Of a DNA stretch of 64,000 bases, positions 1 to 7,744 are shown in pieces. The notes below the pieces were generated by a model that worked only from the letters and a program-made list of their open reading frames with translations, had not been told where the DNA came from and searched no databases. The position numbers and the translations under genes are program-made. Each line of letters opens with the position of its first letter. Within the stretch, counting starts at the first letter, position 1. Origin of the DNA: Micromonospora radicis (GTDB lineage Bacteria; Actinomycetota; Actinomycetes; Mycobacteriales; Micromonosporaceae); NCBI RefSeq assembly GCF_003583405.1, contig NZ_QXEC01000020.1, forward strand, positions 47,057-111,056. Reading direction: 5' to 3'.

Positions 1-1852
1 CGGTGTCATAGCCTTCCGGCTTGAACGGGGTGGCGTCCCAGTGCGACTTCACCGAGATGCCCGCGTCGATCGCCGCAGCCAGCGTGTAGACCTTGAACGA
101 CGAGCCCGGCGGGTGACCACCGACGAGGTCGCCGTTCTGGTTGGTGTTCAGGCCCGCGTAGTCGAAGTCCGCGCCGCTGTTGCCGCCGTAGTAGGCCAGC
201 ACCCGGCCGGTATTCGGGTCGACCGAGACCACCGCGGCCATCAGGTTCTTCGGCTGCCCGTCGAGGATCGAACCCTTGCGGCCCACCTGGGCGGCCTCTT
301 CCAGTGCCTTCTGCATCTTCGGGTCGATGGTGGTGGTGATCCGGTAGCCGCCCTCGCGCAGCTCGGTCACGCAGTTGGGCTTACCCTCGGCCCCGTAGTT
401 GGAGCAGAGCCCCCACTCCTCCATCTCCTTGCGGACGTAGTTGATCACGTTACCGCGGGGGGAGGCGACGCCGAAGCCGTTGTCCTTCTTGACCTTCTGA
501 ACCTTCGGGTACTCGGTCGGGCGCGTCTCCCGGCCCGGCTGGTCGAGCCAGCCCTCCGCCACCATGCCGTTGATGACGTAGTCCCACCGGCCTTTGGCGT
601 CGGTCGGGTTCACCTCCGGGTCGTACCCCTGGTGGGTGCCGGAGGGCTCGGGCTGCTTGATCAGGGCGGCGAGGACCGCGCCCTGCGCCACGGTGAGCTT
701 CTTGGCGGAGGTGTTGAAGTAGGTCTGCGCCGCCGCCTCGATGCCGTAAGCACCTCGGCCGAAGTAGATCACGTTGAGGTAGTTCTCCATGATCTGCTCT
801 TTGGTGAACTTGTCGTTCAGCTTGGAGGCGAGGATCGCCTCCTTCACCTTCCGGCCGTAGCTGTCGTCCTGGAGGTTCTCGTAGGCGTTGCGGGCGTACT
901 GCTGGGTGATGGTCGAGGCACCCTGCCGGTCACCGCCGGAGAGGTTGTTCCAGGCGGCGCGGGTGATGCCCTTGTAGTCGACACCGGAGTGCCGGTAGAA
1001 GTTGCGGTCCTCGGCGGCGGCGACGGCGTCGCGCACGTGCAGCGGAATGCTGTCGATGGTGACGAAGGTCCGGTTCTCGTTGCCGAGCTTGGCCACCAGG
1101 GTCTTGCCGTCCTTGGCGTAGACGGCGGTGGACAGCGGCAGCGGGATCTCCTTGGGCAGCACCACGTTGGTCGAGTAATAGGTGAACCCGACCACGCCGA
1201 TACCGGCCAGCATGATGAAGACCGCGAAGCCGGCGATCAGCATGTTCATCCGCTTGCGCTTGCGCGCCCGGGCCACCGCGCCCGGGTCACGGCCACCGCG
1301 ACCTGGCCCACCCGGACCGCCGGGGCCGCCAGGCCCTCCTGGTCCACCCGGTCCGCCCGGACCTCCGACGCTTGCCCGGGCCACCGCGGCCCGGCCACCC
1401 ACGGCGGCCGAACCGACGCTCGCCCGACCGGCCGGGGCCGCACCGACGGCGGCGGCACCGACCGAGGCACGGCCGGCCGGCCCGCCCGGTGCGGGGCTCA
1501 CCGGCACGGAGGCCCGCCCGGCCCGGCCGGGCGCGGGTGAGACCGGCACCGAGGCACGGCCGCCGGGTGCCGGTGAGACCGGCACCGAGGCTCGGCCCGG
1601 CCCGGCCCGGCCGACGGAAGCCGAGCCGGCGGCGGATCCACCGGGCGGCGGTACGCTCGCCGAGCCGCCGACGGAGGCCCGCCCGCCGACCGAGGCACGG
1701 GCCGACGAGCCCGCGGCCTCCGGTCCGGTTGACCAGTTGACTCCGCGCGGTTCGCCACCGGGGCGGTACGCGTCGTCCGCCTGCCCCGCGTCGTCCTGGC
1801 CCGGTATCCGGGCCCGGCCGCGCGAGGAGCTGGTATCACCGTACGAGTTCAT
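1..1852 (-). CDS. ponA: class A penicillin-binding protein (transglycosylase/transpeptidase), C-terminus beyond window
   Basis: Bifunctional murein synthase that polymerises and crosslinks peptidoglycan outside the membrane. The visible 617 residues begin at the ATG complementing 1850-1852, preceded by GTGAGGA. Residues 1-200 are a cytoplasmic low-complexity region with about ten (R/S)ASV motifs and a Gly-Gly-Pro tract, then a basic stretch (RARKRKR) and one membrane segment (about 203-225). The glycosyltransferase domain follows with EDRNFYRHSG (281-290, catalytic Glu281), GASTITQQ and RKVKE. The transpeptidase domain starts near 500, with nucleophile Ser584 in SSFK. The SxN and KTG motifs lie outside the window. 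DUF5318 lies upstream on the same strand, as next to ponA1 in M. tuberculosis. Function is certain; the exact paralogue name is inferred from gene order. Confidence 0.93.
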   Translation of the reverse strand, partial: MNSYGDTSSSRGRARIPGQDDAGQADDAYRPGGEPRGVNWSTGPEAAGSSARASVGGRASVGGSASVPPPGGSAAGSASVGRAGPGRASVPVSPAPGGRASVPVSPAPGRAGRASVPVSPAPGGPAGRASVGAAAVGAAPAGRASVGSAAVGGRAAVARASVGGPGGPGGPGGPGGPGGPGGPGRGGRDPGAVARARKRKRMNMLIAGFAVFIMLAGIGVVGFTYYSTNVVLPKEIPLPLSTAVYAKDGKTLVAKLGNENRTFVTIDSIPLHVRDAVAAAEDRNFYRHSGVDYKGITRAAWNNLSGGDRQGASTITQQYARNAYENLQDDSYGRKVKEAILASKLNDKFTKEQIMENYLNVIYFGRGAYGIEAAAQTYFNTSAKKLTVAQGAVLAALIKQPEPSGTHQGYDPEVNPTDAKGRWDYVINGMVAEGWLDQPGRETRPTEYPKVQKVKKDNGFGVASPRGNVINYVRKEMEEWGLCSNYGAEGKPNCVTELREGGYRITTTIDPKMQKALEEAAQVGRKGSILDGQPKNLMAAVVSVDPNTGRVLAYYGGNSGADFDYAGLNTNQNGDLVGGHPPGSSFKVYTLAAAIDAGISVKSHWDATPFKPEGYDT

Positions 1853-1961
1853 TCCTCACACCCTGCCGTCGCGGTGGGGCGTGGTTGCGCCGCCACCGGT
1901 TTGCCGTGAGTTGTGACACCCGGGAACCCGGCAGGGGAGCGCCGTGGAGTCGGGCATCAGA

Positions 1962-1976
1962 TCCGAATCATTCGGA
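1962..1976. repeat. short inverted repeat between DUF5318 and ponA
   Basis: TCCGAA, a 3-base loop and TTCGGA lie in the 197-bp gap upstream of the penicillin-binding protein gene. It could be a small operator or weak hairpin. Nothing else in the gap stands out. Confidence 0.3.
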
Positions 1977-2049
1977 CTAATCAGACCTACGAGCCGTCGG
2001 TTTCCCCGGTCGGATACCTCCCGGCCGGGGTCGGCCGATCGAGCTCGAA

Positions 2050-2514
2050 TCACCGTTGCGCCTCTCGCCTTCGTCGAGCACCTGCTCCAACAGCGGCGGC
2101 AACCCCGCTCACCGTTTCATGCTCGGACTCGCCGTCCGGACCATCGGTCAACCCGTCCCGGCCGAGCAGGTACTGCTCGACGAGATGGTTCCAGTCACAG
2201 CCGAGGCACACCTCCACCACGAAGACCTGGAACTCACGCAGCGTCATCGCCAGCACGGACAATTCGGCCAGCGTGCGGGCCTGGCCCGCGGACTGCTTGA
2301 GTTCGTCCCCGTAAATGTAGTGGACGCGGGTGAGGTTCTCGCTCCGGCAGATCGGACAACGCTGGTCGGTCGGCTCGCCGTGGAAGCGGGCCGCGTTCTT
2401 CAGGTACGGGGACGCGTCACACAGGTCATGGGTGCTGGCACGCCCGGCGAGAAGTTCACGCAGCGCCGCTCGCTTTCGGAGCGAGTAGTCGACGACCTGG
2501 CGCTGCGTACGCAT
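2050..2514 (-). CDS. DUF5318 family protein, zinc-ribbon-like
   Basis: A 154-residue soluble protein of unknown function. Two Cys pairs, CPIC (53-56) and CLGC (103-106), are spaced as in a zinc ribbon; the 110-154 tail is charged and Arg-rich. The ATG complementing 2512-2514 (MRTQRQVVDY) is the natural start. It is divergent from padR and upstream of the penicillin-binding protein gene on the same strand, matching Rv0049 beside ponA1 (Rv0050) in M. tuberculosis, so a cell-wall-related role is possible but only inferred. Family assignment rests on the CxxC pattern, length and position. Confidence 0.8.
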   Translation of the reverse strand: MRTQRQVVDYSLRKRAALRELLAGRASTHDLCDASPYLKNAARFHGEPTDQRCPICRSENLTRVHYIYGDELKQSAGQARTLAELSVLAMTLREFQVFVVEVCLGCDWNHLVEQYLLGRDGLTDGPDGESEHETVSGVAAAVGAGARRRREAQR

Positions 2515-2621
2515 GCGGCAAAGGGTACGCGGTCTAGTCAGGCGAGGCGACCACCGTGACGATCTGTGATCGCGGCACCGCGTACCGGGGGTTTGCCCCG
2601 GCTCGGGCGAGCCGCTACGGT

Positions 2622-2646
2622 GCGATGTATCGGTCCGATACATCGC
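2622..2646. promoter_or_regulatory. perfect 25-bp palindromic operator upstream of padR
   Basis: Twelve-base arms GCGATGTATCGG and CCGATACATCGC flank one central T, ending 42 bp before the padR start. The inner ATGTAT/ATACAT half-sites recall the ATGT...ACAT boxes of PadR-family regulators, although the spacing is longer than the textbook 8 bases. It is probably the autoregulatory site for PadR and the co-transcribed ino1. Confidence 0.7.
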
Positions 2647-2688
2647 GGTGGTTAGCGGTCCACGCACAGGGTAATGGGAGGATGGCTG

Positions 2689-3327
2689 ATGCTCGAACTG
2701 GCCATCCTGGGCCTGTTGCAGGAGGCCCCGATGCATGGCTACGAGCTGCGCAAGGAGCTTACCGCCAAACTCGGGGCGATCCGGGCAGCCATCAGCTACG
2801 GCTCGCTCTACCCGACCCTGCGCCGCCTGCAGGCGGCAGGCTGGATCACCGAGGCCGCCGAGACATCCGCCACCGCCGAGGAGGTTCCCGCGCTGACCAG
2901 CCGACGAGGTCGGGTGGTCTACACCATCACCGCGGAGGGTAAGGAACGCTTCGCCCAACTCATCGCACAGACCGGGCCGGAGACGTACGGCGACACCGGT
3001 TTCGGCGTGCACTTCGCGTTCTTTTCCCGTACCGACCGGGCGACCCGACTTCGAATCCTGGAAGGTCGCCGACGCACGATCGAGGAACGCCGCGAAGGAC
3101 TTCGCGACATGCTGGGCCGGGCGGCCGAGCGCCTCGACGCGTACACGCTGGAGCTTCAGCGCCACGGCCTGGAGGCCTGTGAGCGTGAGGTCCGCTGGCT
3201 GGAGGAGCTCATCGCCAACGAGCGCTCCGGCCGTGCCCCGACGGTCCCGGACGACGGGACGGCCGGCGGCCGACGAGAAGACAACAGCCCGCCTCCGCCT
3301 GGAGAGTCCAGGAATGAGCGGCCGTGA
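2689..3327 (+). CDS. PadR family transcriptional regulator
   Basis: A 212-residue DNA-binding regulator. The N-terminal winged helix (about 1-85) has the family sequence LLQEAPMHGYELRKEL and YGSLYPTLRRLQAAGWI; the C-terminal half is a charged helical effector/dimer region with a Pro-rich tail. ATG 2689 is preferred over ATG 2674 in the same frame because GGGAGGA sits 6 bases upstream of it. The gene ends 23 bp before ino1 and likely forms an operon with it. M. tuberculosis has the same PadR gene beside ino1 (Rv0047c/Rv0046c). The 25-bp palindrome upstream implies autoregulation; the inducer is unknown. Confidence 0.92.
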   Translation: MLELAILGLLQEAPMHGYELRKELTAKLGAIRAAISYGSLYPTLRRLQAAGWITEAAETSATAEEVPALTSRRGRVVYTITAEGKERFAQLIAQTGPETYGDTGFGVHFAFFSRTDRATRLRILEGRRRTIEERREGLRDMLGRAAERLDAYTLELQRHGLEACEREVRWLEELIANERSGRAPTVPDDGTAGGRREDNSPPPPGESRNERP

Positions 3328-3350
3328 CAGAGAAGAAGGAGGCACACGCG

Positions 3351-4430
3351 ATGGGCTCCGTTCGCGTCGCCATCGTCGGTGTGGGTAACTGCGCCTCGTC
3401 CCTGATCCAGGGCGTCGAGTACTACCGGAACGCCGACCCGAACGACCGCGTCCCGGGTCTCATGCACGTCACCTTCGGCGACTACCACGTCTCGGACGTG
3501 CAGTTCGTCGCGGCGTTCGATGTCGACGCCAAGAAGGTGGGCATGGACCTCGCGGAGGCGATCGTCGCCAGCGAGAACAACACCATCAAGCTCTGCGACG
3601 TACCGCCGACCGGCGTCACCGTGCAGCGCGGCCCGACCTTCGACGGTCTCGGCCAGTACTACCGTGAGATCGTCGAGGAGTCGGACGCCGAGCCGGTCGA
3701 CGTGGCCAAGGCGCTGCGCGACGCGCAGGTCGACGTCGTCGTCTCCTACCTGCCGGTGGGCTCGGAGCAGGCCGACAAGTTCTACGCCCAGGCCGCCATC
3801 GACGCCGGCTGCGCGTTCGTCAACGCCCTGCCGGTCTTCATCGCCTCCGACCCGGAGTGGGCGCAGAAGTTCACCGACGCCGGCCTGCCGATCGTCGGTG
3901 ACGACATCAAGAGCCAGGTCGGCGCGACCATCGTGCACCGGGCACTGGCGAAGCTCTTCGAGGACCGCGGTGTCGAGCTGCTGCGCACGTACCAGCTCAA
4001 CTTCGGCGGCAACATGGACTTCATGAACATGCTGGAGCGCAACCGCCTGGTCTCGAAGAAGATTTCGAAGACCCAGTCGGTGACCTCCCAGGTGCCGCAC
4101 GAGATGGCCAAGAGCGACGTGCACATCGGCCCGTCGGACCACGTGCCGTGGCTGGACGACCGCAAGTGGGCCTACATCCGCCTGGAGGGCCGTTCGTTCG
4201 GTGACACCCCGCTCAACGCCGAGCTCAAGCTCGAGGTGTGGGACTCCCCGAACTCGGCGGGCGTGATCATCGACGCCGTCCGGGCCGCGAAGATCGCCCT
4301 GGACCGGAAGATCGGTGGTCCGATCCTGTCGGCCTCGTCGTACTTCATGAAGTCCCCGCCCGTGCAGTACGCCGACCACGACGCGCACGCCGCCGTCGAG
4401 GCGTTCATCGCCGGCGAGGTCGAGCGCTGA
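3351..4430 (+). CDS. ino1: inositol-3-phosphate (1L-myo-inositol-1-phosphate) synthase
   Basis: NAD-dependent isomerisation of glucose 6-phosphate to inositol phosphate, the first step to phosphatidylinositol and mycothiol in actinobacteria. The 359-residue length matches the actinobacterial form (about 360). The N-terminal Rossmann motif is VAIVGVGNCASS; the conserved catalytic block includes DDIKSQVGATIVHRAL and NFGGNMDFMNM. The start is ATG 3351, with AGAAGGAGG upstream; a GTG at 3324 would add nine residues and overlap padR. It is followed by a strong hairpin at 4450, so the padR-ino1 unit ends here. Confidence 0.96.
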   Translation: MGSVRVAIVGVGNCASSLIQGVEYYRNADPNDRVPGLMHVTFGDYHVSDVQFVAAFDVDAKKVGMDLAEAIVASENNTIKLCDVPPTGVTVQRGPTFDGLGQYYREIVEESDAEPVDVAKALRDAQVDVVVSYLPVGSEQADKFYAQAAIDAGCAFVNALPVFIASDPEWAQKFTDAGLPIVGDDIKSQVGATIVHRALAKLFEDRGVELLRTYQLNFGGNMDFMNMLERNRLVSKKISKTQSVTSQVPHEMAKSDVHIGPSDHVPWLDDRKWAYIRLEGRSFGDTPLNAELKLEVWDSPNSAGVIIDAVRAAKIALDRKIGGPILSASSYFMKSPPVQYADHDAHAAVEAFIAGEVER

Positions 4431-4449
4431 CGCGCTGAGCATCAGCACC

Positions 4450-4485
4450 GGCGAGGGCCGGGTCCGTACGGACCCGGCCCTCGCC
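4450..4485. terminator. perfect hairpin terminator after ino1
   Basis: An uninterrupted 36-base palindrome whose 18-base arms begin GGCGAGGGCC and end GGCCCTCGCC, 20 bp after the ino1 stop. There is no T-run, as is usual for high-GC actinobacterial terminators. Confidence 0.8.
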
Positions 4486-4552
4486 GTCTCTCGCCTCAGT
4501 TCGACATCTCCAGGTACGGCGGGTCGCCGGTGCCCAGCCCGGGAACACCCCA

Positions 4553-4620
4553 CCGCGTTGATCATGAGGTTAGCGGCACCGCAGAGATCAACTTCGCCGC
4601 TAACCTCATGATCAACGCGG
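4553..4620. repeat. intergenic inverted repeat, 25-bp arms, with G-rich tail
   Basis: The arms at 4553-4577 and 4596-4620 are perfect reverse complements containing GTTGATCATGAGGTTAGC, separated by 18 bases and followed by a GGGGTGGGG-type run. It sits between convergent ino1 and ogt and may terminate ogt. From memory, similar GTTGATCATGA palindromes are scattered in Micromonospora intergenic DNA. There is one copy in this window. Confidence 0.75.
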
Positions 4621-4642
4621 AGATGGGGGTGGGGTGGGTGGG

Positions 4643-5125
4643 TTAGGACCAGGCCTGTCGTAGGGCTACCCCAGCCTCCAGCTCCAGCAGCTTGACCTTG
4701 CGGTCCAGGCCGCCGCCGAAGCCGACCAGCTTCCCGCCCGCTCCGATGATGCGGTGACACGGCACGACGACCGGGATCGGATTGCGGTTGCAGGCCACCC
4801 CGACCGCGCGGGCCGCGCCGGGATCGCCCACCCGCCGGGCCACCTCGCCGTAGGTCAACGTCTCGCCGTACGGAATGCGGGTCATCTCCCGCCACACCGC
4901 CCGCTCGAACTCCGACCCGCGCGGCACGTTGATCGGCACACCGAACTCGGTCAACTCCCCGGTGAAGTACGCCCGCAGCTCCGCCACCGCCCGCCGTGAC
5001 ACCTCGTCACCCGGCACCTCGGCGGCCCCCGCCACCGGGCCGAAGTGCGCCCCGCACACGCCGTCGCCGTCGGTGGCGACGGAGAACGTTCCGATCGGCG
5101 AGTCGTCGAGCACCGTCCAACGCAT
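4643..5125 (-). CDS. ogt: methylated-DNA--protein-cysteine S-methyltransferase
   Basis: Suicide repair enzyme that moves the methyl group from O6-methylguanine to its own cysteine. At 160 residues it is the single-domain form. The acceptor motif PCHR spans 122-125 (Cys123), followed by LVGFGGGLDRKVKLLELE; the helix-turn-helix segment is TYGEVARRVGDPGAARAVG. The start ATG opens MRWTVLDDSPIG, a typical N-terminus. It is convergent with ino1 and monocistronic as far as can be seen. Confidence 0.94.
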   Translation of the reverse strand: MRWTVLDDSPIGTFSVATDGDGVCGAHFGPVAGAAEVPGDEVSRRAVAELRAYFTGELTEFGVPINVPRGSEFERAVWREMTRIPYGETLTYGEVARRVGDPGAARAVGVACNRNPIPVVVPCHRIIGAGGKLVGFGGGLDRKVKLLELEAGVALRQAWS

Positions 5126-5187
5126 CCCGCCATTGTCCCCCGTCGGCCATCCCGCGGTGTACCGGCGGTTCGTGCCACCCCGGGCCG

Positions 5188-5283
5188 GGACCGGACGTGA
5201 CCACGGGCCCGAGACCGGAGGCGACCACGGGCCCGAGACCGGAGGCGACCACGGGCCCGGGACCGGACGTGACCACGGGCTGC
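5188..5283. repeat. four-unit 24-bp tandem repeat
   Basis: Four 24-base units (5188, 5212, 5236, 5260) share GACCACGGGCCCG. Units 1 and 4 are the GGACCGGACGTGA type, and units 2 and 3 are the AGACCGGAGGCGA type; unit 4 ends imperfectly. It is a small intergenic minisatellite between ogt and the protease terminator and is not part of a credible gene. Confidence 0.8.
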
Positions 5284-5294
5284 GCGAAACGGGC

Positions 5295-5341
5295 GGCGCC
5301 CGCCGGAGCGTCCCGAGAACTCGGGTGCTCCGGCGGGCGCC
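5295..5341 (-). terminator. hairpin terminator of the subtilase gene
   Basis: Fifteen-base arms GGCGCCCGCCGGAGC and GCTCCGGCGGGCGCC enclose a second inner stem CCCGAG/CTCGGG. It begins 20 bp beyond the protease stop codon on the minus strand. Confidence 0.8.
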
Positions 5342-5360
5342 GGTTGGTGCGGTGCGGTGC

Positions 5361-7517
5361 TCAGGCGGCCGAGATGGTGAACCGCTCGCCGTTGCCGAGC
5401 TTCCCCTCCGGGTTCTTGTTCGCGATCAGCTGCTTGGTGCCGGCCGAGCCGGCGGAGACCGCCTTGTATTCCCCGCCCATCAGGAAGACGGTGCCGTCCC
5501 TGTTGTACGAGATGTACAGGAACTGCTCCCAGAAGCCGATGCCCTTGGCACTGGCGATCAGCGGCTTGGTGCCCTTGCTCGGCGTGGTCACGTACTTGCC
5601 GTTGGCCACGGCCTTCAGGCCGAACCAGCCGTTGCCGACGTTGACGATCTGGAACTTCGCCGACTTGGTGACCGTCTTGCTGCTGGCGATCAGCGGCTTG
5701 GTGCCGGCCACGACGAACTTGCCGCTGGCCTTGGACTTGATGCTGATCACCGGGGGCGGCGCCTCGATGTTGAACTTCTCCGAGGTGCCGACGCTGGTCT
5801 TGCTGGCCTTCAACGTCGAGGTGCCGGACTTCGGCGCGGTGACGTACTTGCCATTGATCTTGGCCTTGAGGCTGACCCGACCGTCGGTGTGGTTCACGAT
5901 GGTGAACTTCGCCGACGTGACGATCGTCTTGTGGCTGGCGATCAGCGGCTTGGTGCCCTTGCTCGGCGCGACCACGTACCGGCCGGTCGACTTGGAGCGC
6001 AGCGCCACCAGGCCGCCGCCGGCGTTGACGATGTCGTACCGCTGCGCGGTGCCCAGGCTCTTGCCGTTGTTGACCAACGCCTTCTTGGTGCTGGCGGCGG
6101 TGACGAACTTGCCGTTGGAGCTGGCCTTGAAGCCGAAGCCGCTGCGGGCCGGGGTGACCGAGCCGACCGTCAGCAGCCGGTCGATGGAACCCTTCGTGTC
6201 GTAGACCGCCCCGGCGATGCCGGTGGTGACGATGCGGTCGCGGACCTGCTTCGGCTTCCAGCTCGGGTTGCTGTGCAGCAGCAGGGCCGCCGCACCGGCG
6301 ACGTGCGGGGCGGCCATCGAGGTGCCGTTGAACGCCACGCTGCCGGTGTTGTTGTCGTGCCGCGCCGAGACGATGCTCACGCCGGGGGCGAACACGTCGA
6401 GGCACTTGCCGGCGTTCGAGAACCGGGCCCGCATGTCGACCCGGTCGGTCGCGCCCACGGTGATCGCGTCCGGCACCCGGGCCGGCGACGCCTTGCAGGC
6501 GTCGTGGTCGATGAGGTTGCCGTATCGGTCGTAGTTCCCGTTGCCGGCGGCGATCGCGTAGGTGATACCGGAGTTGATCGAACGCTTCACCGCGTCGTCG
6601 ATCGCCTTGGACGGTGCGCCGCCGAGGCTCATGTTCGCCACGGCCGGCTTCTGCGCGTTGTCGGTGACCCAGTCGATGCCGGCGACGATCTGCTCGGTGT
6701 CGCCCTCGCCGTCACAGTCCAGCACCCGTACGGCGACGAGCTTCACGCCCTTGGCGACGCCGTACTTGGTACCGCCGATGGTGCCGGCCACGTGCGTGCC
6801 GTGACCGTCGCAGTCACCGTTGGCGGCGCCGCCGACCGTACCCGTGGGCGGGTCGGTCGGCTCGGGCTCCGGCTCCACCGGCGGATCGGTGGGCGGGTCC
6901 ACCGGCGGGTCGACGGGCGGGTCCACCGGCGGCGGTGCGAAGGCGTCGAAGCCGAGGCTGGCCCGGCCGCCGAAGTCCTGGTGCTTGATGTTGATGCCGG
7001 TGTCCAGGACGTACACCGTCACCTTGCTACCGGTGTTCGGGTACTTGTAGGTCTTGTTCAGCTTCGCCGAGGCCTGGTCGATCCGGTCCAGGCCCCACGA
7101 CGGCGGGCTGCTCTGGGTGCCGCTGGCCGAGTAGCGACGGACCGGCTCCACGTAGGCGACGGCGGGGTGCGCGGCCAACTTCGCCGCCTGCCCCTGGTTC
7201 ATCGCGGCCGAGTAGCCGGTGATGGCCCGGTCGAACACCTGCCGGACGGTGCCACCACTGTGCTTGCTGAGGGTCGAGGCGAGCGCCCGGACCGAGCTGT
7301 AGCTGGCCCGGCTGTCCTTGAGCACGACGATGTAGCGGCCGGGCACGATATCACTGCCCTCGATGCCGCGCACCTCGGTACCCAGACTGTCGGCGCGCGG
7401 CTGGTCGGCGGGGGTGGCCATCGCGGCACCGCCGGAGGCGACGGTGAGGATGGAGGAGGCGGTGGCGAGGGCGAGCCCCGCCGCCGCCGAGCGGCGCAGT
7501 ACGCCACGGCGTTTCAC
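5361..7517 (-). CDS. secreted S8 subtilisin-like serine peptidase with C-terminal fascin-like repeats
   Basis: Exported endopeptidase of 718 residues. Start GTG 7517 has GGGGAGA 7 bases upstream and opens a twin-Arg-containing signal peptide (MKRRGVLRRSAAAG, cleavage near 30-35); an ATG at 7553 would add 12 residues. An I9 propeptide spans about 60-128. The S8 domain has catalytic Asp172 (VLDTGI), His239 (DGHGTHVAG) and Ser400 (NGTSMAAPHVAG). A Pro-rich insert of PPVD/PPTD units (about 195-230) sits between Asp and His. Residues 458-718 are repeated beta-trefoil-like units (SNGKFVTA, STGRYVVAP, INGKYVTAP, ANGKYVTTP) of fascin/actin-crosslinking type, likely for carbohydrate or surface binding. 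The substrate is unknown. Confidence 0.93.
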   Translation of the reverse strand: MKRRGVLRRSAAAGLALATASSILTVASGGAAMATPADQPRADSLGTEVRGIEGSDIVPGRYIVVLKDSRASYSSVRALASTLSKHSGGTVRQVFDRAITGYSAAMNQGQAAKLAAHPAVAYVEPVRRYSASGTQSSPPSWGLDRIDQASAKLNKTYKYPNTGSKVTVYVLDTGINIKHQDFGGRASLGFDAFAPPPVDPPVDPPVDPPTDPPVEPEPEPTDPPTGTVGGAANGDCDGHGTHVAGTIGGTKYGVAKGVKLVAVRVLDCDGEGDTEQIVAGIDWVTDNAQKPAVANMSLGGAPSKAIDDAVKRSINSGITYAIAAGNGNYDRYGNLIDHDACKASPARVPDAITVGATDRVDMRARFSNAGKCLDVFAPGVSIVSARHDNNTGSVAFNGTSMAAPHVAGAAALLLHSNPSWKPKQVRDRIVTTGIAGAVYDTKGSIDRLLTVGSVTPARSGFGFKASSNGKFVTAASTKKALVNNGKSLGTAQRYDIVNAGGGLVALRSKSTGRYVVAPSKGTKPLIASHKTIVTSAKFTIVNHTDGRVSLKAKINGKYVTAPKSGTSTLKASKTSVGTSEKFNIEAPPPVISIKSKASGKFVVAGTKPLIASSKTVTKSAKFQIVNVGNGWFGLKAVANGKYVTTPSKGTKPLIASAKGIGFWEQFLYISYNRDGTVFLMGGEYKAVSAGSAGTKQLIANKNPEGKLGNGERFTISAA

Positions 7518-7661
7518 TAGGTGGTCTCCCCGTTGGTCGTCGACCGTGCCCATCGGACGGTCGGACGGACAATGGAAACGCTCCGCTTCAGCAGCTGACG
7601 GCGAGCAGAGACGCTTCAACATCATGAATGAGCAGGCAACGATCCGGGTCAACCGTTCGGC

Positions 7662-7679
7662 CGAAACGTCGGCGTTTCG
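7662..7679 (-). terminator. small hairpin downstream of cca
   Basis: CGAAACG, a 4-base loop and CGTTTCG, about 65 bp past the cca stop and upstream of the protease gene. It may be a weak terminator. The rest of 7518-7744 shows no gene. Confidence 0.35.
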
Positions 7680-7744
7680 TCGTAGCGGCGCCGGGACGCA
7701 ACGGACCACGGTGGATACGGCGGTAGGACGGGTGGCGGCGCCGG

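Noticed and set aside
1182..1916. Collagen-like plus-strand protein (PGPPGPP repeats)
   Set aside because: It is the antisense reading of the Gly-Gly-Pro tract of the penicillin-binding protein.
5188..5283. CRISPR array
   Set aside because: The 24-bp units are contiguous with no spacers.
4875..7520. Plus-strand open frame of 881 codons
   Set aside because: It runs antisense through ogt and the subtilase, both of which carry clear catalytic motifs.
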